Positions 6,657 through 13,002 of a stretch of 13,830 bases of DNA are shown here, piece after piece (the first letter of the stretch is position 1; the number at the start of each line of letters is the position of its first letter). The stretch is from contig JAHEOB010000247.1 of the NCBI GenBank assembly GCA_018610095.1, positions 1-13,830 of the forward strand, read 5' to 3'. The position numbers were made by a program, and so were the translations under genes. Under the pieces are notes generated by a model. The model ran no database searches, was not told the origin of the DNA, and saw nothing but the letters and a program-made list of their open reading frames with translations. This DNA comes from Halothece sp. MAG. GTDB taxonomy: Bacteria > Cyanobacteriota > Cyanobacteriia > Cyanobacteriales > Rubidibacteraceae.

Positions 6657-6686
6657 TTTTACAATTAGTGTTGACACATTGTAAAA
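6657..6686 (+). promoter_or_regulatory. Inverted repeat overlapping the tnpB promoter
   Basis: TTTTACAAT (6657-6665) is perfectly complementary to ATTGTAAAA (6678-6686). An inner GTGT (6668-6671) pairs with ACAC (6674-6677), leaving only a TA bulge and a TG loop. The structure contains the -35 hexamer at 6671-6676. It could be an operator limiting tnpB expression or a second left-end hairpin; the sequence does not distinguish these. Confidence 0.5.
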
Positions 6687-6699
6687 TCTCCATTAAACT
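6671..6699 (+). promoter_or_regulatory. Sigma-70-type promoter for tnpB
   Basis: A perfect -35 hexamer TTGACA (6671-6676) is followed after 17 bases by TAAACT (6694-6699), which matches four of six -10 positions. It lies 29 bases upstream of the tnpB ATG at 6728, leaving a short leader. The -35 is embedded in the inverted repeat at 6657-6686. Confidence 0.6.
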
Positions 6700-6727
6700 G
6701 AAATCATTGTTCTAAGCAAACAGTTGA

Positions 6728-7912
6728 ATGCTGAATTTAACTTACAACTACAAAATCAAACCAACAAAAAAACAAATTGAGAAAATCGAACATAATCTCA
6801 ATGTATGTCGTAGTGTTTGGAATTATGCGTTAGCTCAAAGAAAACTTTGGTATAACAGTCGTAGTTGTGAGATTAATAAGTGTTCGATTGTTTCTGAATC
6901 TATCGTACCTCCATTTGAATATCCAACATATCATAAACAATCGTCAGAATTAACAAAAGCCAAAAAGACGAATCCGTTTCTGAAATCTGGAAATGCTCAA
7001 GCAATGCAACAAACATTGCGAAAATTAGATCGAGCATTTAATGACATGAAAAGCAAAGGTTTTGGTTTTCCGCGTTTCAAAAAACGAATGAAATCATTTA
7101 ATCTAATCAGCAACAAAATTGAAACGAATGGAAAATTCATTAAAATGCCTTTGCTTCAAGATGTGAGATTTATTAAATCAAGAGAAATTCCAGAAGGCTT
7201 CAAAATTAAACAAGTTCAGATCATCAAAAAAGCATCAGGATATTATGCCAATTTAATGATTGAACTTGATGTCGATGTTCCAACACCACAAATTCATGGT
7301 CATGCCATTGGGATTGATGTTGGAATCCAAAGTATGTTGGCAACGTCAGATGGATTAACAATTAAAATATCAACGTTTTTAGATAAAGTTCTGCGCAAGA
7401 TTCAATTACTGCAAAGAGTTCTAAAACGAAAACAAAAAGGGTCTAATAATTGGAACAAACTTCAGAAAAGAATTGCATTATTACATGAAAAAGTAGCAAA
7501 TCAACGAAAAGATTTTCATTTCAAACTTGCTCATCAATTGTGTAGAAGTGCTGGTATGATTTTTGTAGAAGATATTAACTTTACAACTTGGAGTAGAGGA
7601 ATGTTTTCTAAGCAATCTCTCGATATGGGATTGGGTCAATTTTTCACGATTTTAGAATACGTTTGTTCTAAAACAGATACCTATTTCGCGAAAGTTAACA
7701 AAAATCATACTTCGCAACTTTGTCCCAATTGTGGAACGCATACAGGAAAGAAAGAATTAAATCAAAGAAATCATTCTTGTCCTGAATGCGAATATGAGCA
7801 AGATCGTGATGTTGCTGCTGCCGAAGTAGTGTACCAAAGAGGATTAACTGCGGTCGGTTCGCCCGTGGGTAAAATGCCCTGTAATGACGATCTGTCGGGG
7901 GCGAGAGCCTAG
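6728..7912 (+). CDS. tnpB: TnpB, RNA-guided RuvC-like nuclease of an IS200/IS605-type element
   Basis: This 394-residue, full-length TnpB has an N-terminal helix-turn-helix-like opening (YNYKIKPTKKQIEKIEHNL) and a WED/REC-like middle. The RuvC core carries Asp197 in GIDVG, Glu281 in VEDIN and Asp361 in DRDVAAAEV, close to the catalytic trio described for ISDra2 TnpB. Between the last two is a four-cysteine zinc finger, CPNCG (332/335) and CPEC (351/354). TnpB proteins are guided by an omega-RNA from the element's right end to cut TAM-flanked DNA, which favours retention of the element. No frameshift or stop interrupts it, so it may be active. One oddity is Ala in place of the usual Asn after the last Asp-Val (DRDVAAA against DRDVNAA). 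The gene has its own promoter and no tnpA partner. Confidence 0.92.
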   Translation: MLNLTYNYKIKPTKKQIEKIEHNLNVCRSVWNYALAQRKLWYNSRSCEINKCSIVSESIVPPFEYPTYHKQSSELTKAKKTNPFLKSGNAQAMQQTLRKLDRAFNDMKSKGFGFPRFKKRMKSFNLISNKIETNGKFIKMPLLQDVRFIKSREIPEGFKIKQVQIIKKASGYYANLMIELDVDVPTPQIHGHAIGIDVGIQSMLATSDGLTIKISTFLDKVLRKIQLLQRVLKRKQKGSNNWNKLQKRIALLHEKVANQRKDFHFKLAHQLCRSAGMIFVEDINFTTWSRGMFSKQSLDMGLGQFFTILEYVCSKTDTYFAKVNKNHTSQLCPNCGTHTGKKELNQRNHSCPECEYEQDRDVAAAEVVYQRGLTAVGSPVGKMPCNDDLSGARA

Positions 7913-7985
7913 ATAAGAGTCTAAAAGGGAATCTCCCATTATAATCTTGATTTAATGGGAGAGGTTCAAGAATTCATCCAATTGC
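7850..7985 (+). ncRNA. Probable omega-RNA (reRNA) region with guide reading into the right flank
   Basis: In TnpB systems the guide RNA derives from the tnpB 3' end plus right end, with the guide immediately outside the element. Here the last codons and 3' end fold well. GGTTCGCCC (7856-7864) pairs with GGGCGAGAGCC (7899-7909) apart from a two-base bulge and one wobble, enclosing a small GGG/CCC hairpin (7867-7869/7877-7879). A 10-bp hairpin follows at 7932-7962. The guide would begin near 7970, copying the 3' end of the neighbouring kinase gene. The 5' and 3' limits are guesses; the assignment rests on family knowledge plus visible folding. Confidence 0.45.
7932..7962 (+). repeat. Right-end hairpin of the TnpB element
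   Basis: TCTCCCATTA (7932-7941) pairs perfectly with TAATGGGAGA (7953-7962) around an 11-base AT-rich loop. The inner seven pairs are identical to the left-end hairpin at 6615-6641, which supports both as ends of one element. TCAA follows at 7966-7969. Confidence 0.75.
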
Positions 7986-8820
7986 GAGTACCAAACGATT
8001 GACAAGCCTTAGCAGCAATTAGAGAAGCAGACGTTAATGCTTCGCTAAAGGATTGTTGTAGAATATAGTGACAAAATGCCCCATGGAAAATATCTCCTGC
8101 CCCAAGGGTATCCCTCGCCGAAATTTGAGGAATTTGGATTTCTCCATTACTTTCAGGCGTTTGATATAAAATAGGCTTTTCTCCTTGGGTAATTGCAATA
8201 TAAGGAACGCCTAATTGCGTTAAATAATTAAACACATCAGCTTGGGTGTAACACTCAGGAGGATAAAAGTTAGCAGAACAAATCGCATATTGGGCATTCG
8301 ATAAAACGTCTTCAAAACCTGATTTCCAACTTCCCCCATCCACAACAATAGGAAGATTATTTTGATAGGCTTGTTTGGCAATTACTGCACTCACTGGCAT
8401 CTGATGTCCGTCAAATAGAACGACATCAATATGGGATAAGATATTGTCAGGAATTTGAGTGGTTTCGGCTTGACAACGAACTGCATTGAGCGAAATAACT
8501 GCGCGATCGCCGCTACCCTGAGTAACAATAATTGAGGAAGTAGGCGGGGTATTTTGCCAGTCAGGTTGTAAGTCTTGATGTTGAATGGCAAATTGTTCTA
8601 AATCAGTGGTAATTAATTGGGTAATAGGATGGTTTCCTAAAACGGATAATAGTTGAGCTTGATTTCCTAAATAACTAAATGCCACACTAGCATTGGTCGC
8701 AGGTCCACCGGCAGCAAGGGTACTATCAATTGCACTGAGTTTTTCGTTTGCTTGTGGTAAATGAGGGGCTAGATAAACCACATCAAGAGTGGTAATTCCG
8801 ACAAATAAACCACGTGCCAT
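7966..8820 (-). CDS. PfkB/ribokinase-family carbohydrate kinase
   Basis: This 284-residue protein has both PfkB signatures: the N-terminal sugar-binding segment AAGGPATNASVAFSYLG (36-52) and the C-terminal ATP/anion-hole motif DTLGAGDIFHGAF (237-249), where Asp243 is the expected catalytic base. Such enzymes phosphorylate sugars or nucleosides with ATP; the substrate cannot be read from sequence (ribokinase, fructokinase and sulfofructose-kinase-like members share these motifs). The chain is slightly shorter than the usual 290-310 residues and ends GTRNWMNS. Its TGA (7966-7968) lies within the presumed right end of the TnpB element, so the last residue or two may have been altered by the insertion. 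It is divergent from rsmI with 61 AT-rich bases between them. Confidence 0.88.
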   Translation of the reverse strand: MARGLFVGITTLDVVYLAPHLPQANEKLSAIDSTLAAGGPATNASVAFSYLGNQAQLLSVLGNHPITQLITTDLEQFAIQHQDLQPDWQNTPPTSSIIVTQGSGDRAVISLNAVRCQAETTQIPDNILSHIDVVLFDGHQMPVSAVIAKQAYQNNLPIVVDGGSWKSGFEDVLSNAQYAICSANFYPPECYTQADVFNYLTQLGVPYIAITQGEKPILYQTPESNGEIQIPQISARDTLGAGDIFHGAFCHYILQQSFSEALTSASLIAAKACQSFGTRNWMNS

Positions 8821-8881
8821 AATGATTAATAATCGAGTTTAAATTCAATTCAATAGGAATTAAAATTTTATATGATCAAAA

Positions 8882-9736
8882 ATGGCTAATTCAATCGCAA
8901 CGGGAACGCTTTATATTGTTGGAACGCCCATTGGTAATTTAGAAGATATCACATTACGAGCAATCAAAACTTTAAATGCGGTTGATTTAATTGCAGCAGA
9001 AGATACACGCCAAACGGGAAAATTGTTACAACAGTTTGAAATTACCACGCCTCAACTTAGCTATCATGAGCATAATCGCAAACAACGTGAACCAGAAATT
9101 ATTGAAAAATTAGAACAAGGAAACACGATCGCGCTAGTAACTGATGCTGGAATGCCGGCAGTTTCTGATCCGGGATATGATTTAGTCAAAACCTGTCTTA
9201 GCAGAGGCATTTCTGTCATTCCCATTCCCGGTGTTACTGCAGCAATTACCGCGTTAGCCGTCTCAGGATTACCAAGCAATCGGTTTGTATTTGAAGGCTT
9301 TCTTCCTGTCAAAGGCAAGGCAAGAGACGATCGGTTATATGCGATTGCACAAGAAAAACGCACCATTATTTTATATGAATCTCCCCATAAATTAAAGAAA
9401 ACCTTACAAGATTTAGCAAGTTTTTGTGGGGAAACTCGGCAACTGATGTTAGGACGGGAATTGACCAAAATCTATGAAACCTGTCACTATTTATCCTTAA
9501 AACAAGCCATTCAGTTATATCAGGATAAACAGCCAAAAGGAGAATATACGTTAGTGATTGCAGGTGCCGAACAAACCCATCATTTAAATTTATCTTCTGC
9601 GGAAATTAGAAACGAATTAAAACAATTGTTAGCGCAAGGCATGACGCGATCGCAGGCTAGTAAACAATTAGCCAAGGTAACTTCTTTATCTCGCCAACAA
9701 ATTTATCAGTTATCAATAGAATTAGAGGGCAGCTAA
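8882..9736 (+). CDS. rsmI: 16S rRNA (cytidine(1402)-2'-O)-methyltransferase RsmI
   Basis: RsmI uses S-adenosylmethionine to 2'-O-methylate C1402 in the decoding centre of 16S rRNA, tuning start-codon choice and fidelity. The 284-residue protein is full length and carries the SAM-dependent tetrapyrrole-methylase-like fold signatures: GTLYIVGTPIGNLEDITLRA (8-27), AAEDTR (38-43), TDAGMPAVSDPG (87-98), PIPGVTA (114-120) with SGLPSNRFVFEGFLP (128-142), and YESPHK (165-170) with GRELTKIYE (191-199). The C-terminal tail is a small basic helical domain (SRQQIYQLS). ATG at 8882 is the natural start; no strong ribosome binding site precedes it. It is divergent from the kinase and convergent with tsaD, the two stop codons being six bases apart. 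Confidence 0.96.
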   Translation: MANSIATGTLYIVGTPIGNLEDITLRAIKTLNAVDLIAAEDTRQTGKLLQQFEITTPQLSYHEHNRKQREPEIIEKLEQGNTIALVTDAGMPAVSDPGYDLVKTCLSRGISVIPIPGVTAAITALAVSGLPSNRFVFEGFLPVKGKARDDRLYAIAQEKRTIILYESPHKLKKTLQDLASFCGETRQLMLGRELTKIYETCHYLSLKQAIQLYQDKQPKGEYTLVIAGAEQTHHLNLSSAEIRNELKQLLAQGMTRSQASKQLAKVTSLSRQQIYQLSIELEGS

Positions 9737-9742
9737 ACTGTT

Positions 9743-10816
9743 CTAACTCATGTTTTTGGGGATAGAAAGTTGCTTAGGAATTTCATAAAGACTCATTACT
9801 TCCGTTAGGGGTAAACGAGAAGTCGCAGTAATGCTTAAGGGAGAAACGCGATCGCGCAAATAGTGTTGAACACCAGCACAAGCAATCATCGCAGCATTAT
9901 CAGTACATAATTTCATAGCAGGAAAGTGAACCCGTAAACCATTTTCCCTTGCCTTAGCTGTTAATTTTTCCCGTAAACTACCATTTGCTGCCACACCTCC
10001 TCCCACAACAATCGTATCGAGACCATGATCTAAGGCACAAGCAATGGTGCGTTCACTCAGCGATCGCGTGACCGTTTCCTGAAAAGACGCAGCCAGATCA
10101 TTAACTGCCAGTTTTCCTTGGGATTCTAATTGATTCACTAAACGAGAGACAGCCGTTTTTAAGCCACTAAAACTAAACTCATAAGGATAATATCCTCCCT
10201 GAGGGTGAGAGACTTTACCTTCAGGTAACTGATAGGCATCGGGATTGCCCTGTTTAGCAGCGCGATCGATGGCTGGTCCTCCTGGATACCCTAATCCTAA
10301 CAAGCGAGCCGTTTTATCAAAGGCCTCTCCCACAGCATCATCACGAGTTCCCCCTAACATCTGATAATCGCCACAACCTTGCACCGAAATCAGACTGGTA
10401 TGCCCCCCAGAAACTAACAAACAGAGAAAGGGAGGATTTAATTGGGGATCACTCAAATAACTAGCATAAATATGTCCTTCTAGGTGATGAATCCCCAGTA
10501 ACGGTTTATGATGCACCATTGCCAACGTTTTTGCCGTTGCTAATCCCACTAATAATGCCCCCATTAACCCTGGGGCAACGGTGACTGCAATCCCATCAAT
10601 CTCATCCCAACCGAGATGGGCTTGTTCCATCGCTTGTTCTAAACAAGCATTAATCACCTCTAGATGTTGACGAGAAGCAACTTCTGGTACAATCCCGCCG
10701 TAACGCTGATGGATATCAATTTGAGAGGCAACAATATTACTTAAAATGTGACGATTCTTAACAATTGCTACCCCTGTTTCGTCGCAACTGGTTTCGATTG
10801 CTAGTATGATTGCCAT
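9743..10816 (-). CDS. tsaD: tRNA N6-adenosine threonylcarbamoyltransferase TsaD (Gcp/YgjD)
   Basis: TsaD transfers the threonylcarbamoyl group from TC-AMP to A37 of ANN-decoding tRNAs (t6A), working with TsaB and TsaE in bacteria. The start is placed at 10816, where MAIILAIETSCDETGVAIV gives the family N-terminus; this yields 357 residues. An in-frame ATG at 10870 would add 18 residues (MDCSCRKVYF...) with no family counterpart and is less likely. The metal ligands His111 and His115 (HHLEGH) fall at the same positions as in E. coli. SGGHTS (136-141), the GGVAANG segment and the C-terminal DNAAMIACAG complete the ASKHA-fold active site. It is divergent from psaF, an arrangement also known from other cyanobacteria such as Synechocystis, and convergent with rsmI. 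Confidence 0.95.
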   Translation of the reverse strand: MAIILAIETSCDETGVAIVKNRHILSNIVASQIDIHQRYGGIVPEVASRQHLEVINACLEQAMEQAHLGWDEIDGIAVTVAPGLMGALLVGLATAKTLAMVHHKPLLGIHHLEGHIYASYLSDPQLNPPFLCLLVSGGHTSLISVQGCGDYQMLGGTRDDAVGEAFDKTARLLGLGYPGGPAIDRAAKQGNPDAYQLPEGKVSHPQGGYYPYEFSFSGLKTAVSRLVNQLESQGKLAVNDLAASFQETVTRSLSERTIACALDHGLDTIVVGGGVAANGSLREKLTAKARENGLRVHFPAMKLCTDNAAMIACAGVQHYLRDRVSPLSITATSRLPLTEVMSLYEIPKQLSIPKNMS

Positions 10817-10885
10817 TGCTAATTTTTGTATCTGTTTAGCAAAATAAACTTTACGACAAGAACAATCCAAGGTTAAGATTTATTC

Positions 10886-10912
10886 TTGACGTATCCATTG
10901 CTGCGTTATCCT
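10886..10912 (+). promoter_or_regulatory. Weak candidate promoter upstream of psaF
   Basis: TTGACG (10886-10891) and TATCCT (10907-10912) resemble -35 and -10 boxes, but the spacer is 15 bases, shorter than ideal. It sits in the 141-base divergent gap between tsaD and psaF, 45 bases before the psaF start. No convincing HLR1 light-response repeat was seen. Confidence 0.25.
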
Positions 10913-10957
10913 TTGTACAAAAAAACTAAGTTCAGTTGTAACAAAAGGAAATTATTT

Positions 10958-11461
10958 ATGCCAAGACTGCTTGCTTTCGTTCTATCGGGAATGCTGCTGT
11001 TGGGCTTTGCAGCCCCCGCTCAAGCCCAAGCGGAAGGAAACGCTCAACTCGTTCCTTGCAGTGAATCTGCCGCTTTCCAGGAACGAGCAGAAAACTTCCG
11101 TAATACCACTGCCGATCCCCAATCGGGAGAAAAACGGGCTCAACGCTATTCTAATGCCCTCTGTGGCCCTGAAGGGTTACCCCACTTAGTCGTGGATGGT
11201 CGCCTTTCTCGTGCCGGCGACTTTATCATCCCCAGCATTATCTTCTTATATATTGCTGGTTGGATTGGCTGGGTTGGCCGAGCTTACCTTATTTCCATTA
11301 AAAACGAGAAAAAACCTGAGGAAAAAGAAATCCTCATTGATGTTCCCCGGGCCTTAAAAATTATGTTTAGTGGGTTTGCTTGGCCAGTAGCGGCTGTTAA
11401 GGAATTTCTCTCTGGTGAATTAACCGCCAAAGAAGGCGAAATTCCGGTTTCTCCTCGTTAG
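10958..11461 (+). CDS. psaF: Photosystem I reaction centre subunit III (PsaF)
   Basis: PsaF is the lumen-exposed PSI subunit near the plastocyanin/cytochrome c6 docking side. The start at 10958 follows AAAGGAA (10944-10950) and yields 167 residues, the usual size. An upstream in-frame TTG at 10886 would add 24 residues ahead of the signal peptide and is rejected. Residues 1-25 are a signal peptide ending AQAQA, consistent with lumenal export. The mature lumenal domain begins EGNAQLVPC and has the conserved cysteines Cys34 and Cys69, which form a disulfide in known PSI structures. The transmembrane helix is at about 89-110 (DFIIPSIIFLYIAGW...) and a second hydrophobic stretch lies at 133-150. 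psaJ follows 30 bases later, the conserved psaFJ operon. Confidence 0.97.
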   Translation: MPRLLAFVLSGMLLLGFAAPAQAQAEGNAQLVPCSESAAFQERAENFRNTTADPQSGEKRAQRYSNALCGPEGLPHLVVDGRLSRAGDFIIPSIIFLYIAGWIGWVGRAYLISIKNEKKPEEKEILIDVPRALKIMFSGFAWPVAAVKEFLSGELTAKEGEIPVSPR

Positions 11462-11491
11462 TGGCGTGATTTGTAATTGGAGTAAGGACTT

Positions 11492-11620
11492 ATGGACAAT
11501 TTGAAAACATTTTTATCAAGTGCGCCAGTTCTATTAATGGCTCTTTTAACCTTTACTGCAGGGATTTTAATTGAGGTTAATCGCTTTTTCCCTGATTTAC
11601 TCTTTCATCCCATGGGTTAA
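11492..11620 (+). CDS. psaJ: Photosystem I subunit IX (PsaJ)
   Basis: This 42-residue single-pass PSI subunit reads MDNLKTFLSSAPVLLMALL at the start and ends FFPDLLFHPMG, the family pattern. The transmembrane helix spans about residues 12-29, and a short conserved IEVNRFFPDLLF segment follows. PsaJ packs against PsaF and stabilises it and nearby pigments. The gene starts 30 bases after the psaF stop, with GGAG at 11479-11482 and AAGGA at 11484-11488 as candidate ribosome binding sites, so it is certainly co-transcribed with psaF. It is followed by the hairpin region at 11642-11686. Confidence 0.97.
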   Translation: MDNLKTFLSSAPVLLMALLTFTAGILIEVNRFFPDLLFHPMG

Positions 11621-11623
11621 CTT

Positions 11624-11696
11624 AAAAAAACCTGTTTAACCCCGAACAACTCGCAACTGTTCGGTGACTGGAATCCAACAGTTGCGGGTTTGATTT
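11624..11696. terminator. Bidirectional terminator region with two mutually exclusive hairpins (psaFJ / argG)
   Basis: Two stems share TGTT (11658-11661). One is CCGAACA (11642-11648) with TGTTCGG (11658-11664), loop nine bases. The other is CGCAACTGTT (11652-11661) with AACAGTTGCG (11677-11686), loop fifteen bases. They cannot form together. GGTTTGATTT follows on the plus strand, and on the minus strand a seven-T run (11624-11630) follows the shorter hairpin. It lies between the convergent stops of psaJ and argG and most likely terminates both. Confidence 0.65.
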
Positions 11697-11710
11697 ATAG
11701 GTTGCCAAAT

Positions 11711-12922
11711 TTACAGATTTGATTCCTTGGTTAATTTTGACCACACCTTTGTCGGTAGCCCCCAAACATAAATAAAGCCTTCTGCTGCCTTATGATCAAA
11801 TTCATCTTGGGAACCATAGGTAGCCAAATCAGGGGCATAGAGAGAATAGGGGGATTCACGACCCACCACTGTCGCGTTTCCTTTCAATAGTTTCAGTCGA
11901 ACGGTACCAGTAACACGGTGTTGAGTTTGTTGGATAAACCCTTCTAACGCTTTTTTGAGCGGACTATACCATAACCCGCGATAAATGAGTTGAGAATAGG
12001 TTTCTTCAATCCCGCGTTTATATTGACTGACATCGCCAGTCAGGGTGAGACTTTCTAAATCACGATGGGCAATAATGAGGGCAAGCAGGGCAGGGGCTTC
12101 GTAAATTTCTCGGGATTTAATACCAACCACGCGATTTTCCATCATATCGATGCGCCCAAAACCATGTTTCCCCACCTGTTCATTTAGGGTTTGGATGAGG
12201 GCAACCGGTTGGTATTTTTCCCCATTGAGACTGACAGGAATGCCTTTTTCAAAGCCAATATCAATGTATTCTGGTTCATCAGGGGTTTGCGCGATCGCGC
12301 GGGTCATGCTAAATACTTCTTCAGGGGGTTCCACCATGGGGTCTTCCAATGAACCCGCCTCAATACTCCGTCCTAGCAAATTTTGATCAATACTATAGGG
12401 AGACGATTTTTTAACAGGGGCAGGAAGTCCAAACTGTTCACCATACGCGATCGCGTCTTCTCGACTCATTCCCCATTCTCGCGCCGGGGCTAAAATCTTG
12501 AGATCAGGATTGAGAGCCATAATGGAAACATCAAAACGCACCTGATCATTCCCTTTCCCCGTACAGCCATGGGCAACCGCATCAGCCCCATGTTCTGCCG
12601 CTGCTTCCACTAACATTTGACTAATCAGGGGGCGGGCGAGTGCTGTCGAAAGCGGATACTGATTTTCATACAAGGCATTGGCTTGGATTGCGGGGAACGC
12701 AAATTCGGTGACAAACCGTTCCACGCCATTTTCCACCAAAGAATTAGAAGCACCTGCCGTCAAGGCTTTTTCTTTAATGGGTTGTAAATCTTCTCCTTGC
12801 CCCAAATCCGCAGCGAGAGTTATAACTTCTTTAACGCCCCATTCATGCTTCAGGTAAGGAATACAAACTGAGGTATCAACGCCACCAGAATAGGCTAAAA
12901 TTACTTTTTCGGCACGACCCAT
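11711..12922 (-). CDS. argG: Argininosuccinate synthase
   Basis: ArgG condenses citrulline and aspartate with ATP to argininosuccinate, the penultimate step of arginine synthesis; it acts in the cytosol as a tetramer. The 403-residue protein is standard length for the bacterial short form. It has the PP-loop AYSGGVDTSV (10-19) at the N-terminus, AHGCTGKGNDQVRF (about residues 117-130) for ATP/aspartate binding, and REWGMSREDAIAYGE and YSIDQNLLGRSIE, all characteristic. ATG at 12922 is the family start (MGRAEKVILAYSGG). It lies 80 bases downstream of the ndhD stop on the same strand, separated by a GC-rich hairpin, and converges on psaFJ. No ARG-box-like or riboswitch signal was found upstream. 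Confidence 0.97.
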   Translation of the reverse strand: MGRAEKVILAYSGGVDTSVCIPYLKHEWGVKEVITLAADLGQGEDLQPIKEKALTAGASNSLVENGVERFVTEFAFPAIQANALYENQYPLSTALARPLISQMLVEAAAEHGADAVAHGCTGKGNDQVRFDVSIMALNPDLKILAPAREWGMSREDAIAYGEQFGLPAPVKKSSPYSIDQNLLGRSIEAGSLEDPMVEPPEEVFSMTRAIAQTPDEPEYIDIGFEKGIPVSLNGEKYQPVALIQTLNEQVGKHGFGRIDMMENRVVGIKSREIYEAPALLALIIAHRDLESLTLTGDVSQYKRGIEETYSQLIYRGLWYSPLKKALEGFIQQTQHRVTGTVRLKLLKGNATVVGRESPYSLYAPDLATYGSQDEFDHKAAEGFIYVWGLPTKVWSKLTKESNL

Positions 12923-12968
12923 ATTTTATCTTCCAAACAACAACTAATTGCTCATTTTAGCGGTTCAT

Positions 12969-12991
12969 GTGGGCGGGAAACCCCCACCCAC
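12969..12991 (-). terminator. GC-rich hairpin after ndhD (possible terminator or attenuator before argG)
   Basis: Read on the plus strand, GTGGGCGGG (12969-12977) pairs with CCCACCCAC (12983-12991) with one C/A mismatch and a five-base loop. It starts 12 bases after the ndhD stop codon on the minus strand. No T-run follows it, so it may act as an mRNA 3' end or partial terminator rather than a strong Rho-independent one. Confidence 0.5.
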
Positions 12992-13002
12992 AATTGCTCT
13001 GT

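Larger units (their letters stand above)
6595..7969 (+). mobile_element. TnpB-only IS200/IS605-family element (IS1341-like)
   Basis: The element contains one gene, tnpB, and no tnpA transposase. Its ends are subterminal hairpins rather than terminal inverted repeats: left 6615-6621/6635-6641 and right 7932-7941/7953-7962. They share the stem core CCCATTA/TAATGGG. Boundaries are inferred. The left is placed after the T-rich flank TTTTTTAT, about 20 bases before the hairpin. The right is placed after TCAA (7966-7969), the cleavage tetranucleotide known from IS608; the actual cut could differ by several bases. The element lies between the moeB terminator and the 3' end of the PfkB kinase gene. 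It contains no HIP1 octamer and is visibly more AT- and Lys-rich than its neighbours. It would need a TnpA supplied from elsewhere to move. Confidence 0.75.
460..12454. repeat. HIP1 octamers (GCGATCGC), 14 dispersed copies
   Basis: Exact palindromic octamers start at 460, 2254, 2621, 3177, 4257, 4545, 5001, 5132, 8503, 9646, 9848, 10060, 12291 and 12447. Each is 8 bases; the coordinates here give only the outer limits. This over-abundance is the well-known HIP1 signature of many cyanobacterial chromosomes. Nearly all copies lie inside genes, and none occurs between 5140 and 8502, which includes the TnpB element. Confidence 0.9.

Noticed and set aside
9064..9468. 134-codon antisense frame within rsmI
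   Set aside because: Shadow of a conserved gene, with no family features.
10817..10870. 18-residue N-terminal extension of tsaD
   Set aside because: The TsaD family starts at the M-A-x-I-L-A-I-E-T-S-C-D segment; the extension has no counterpart and is not supported by a ribosome binding site.
10886..10957. N-terminal extension of psaF from an upstream TTG
   Set aside because: The added residues precede a typical signal peptide and have no family counterpart; AAAGGAA sits correctly before the ATG at 10958.
10817..10957. HLR1 light-response elements upstream of psaF
   Set aside because: No paired TTACA-type direct repeats with proper spacing were found.
12923..13002. Riboswitch or ARG-box upstream of argG
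   Set aside because: Only the GC-rich hairpin after ndhD is visible; there is no recognisable aptamer or operator consensus.
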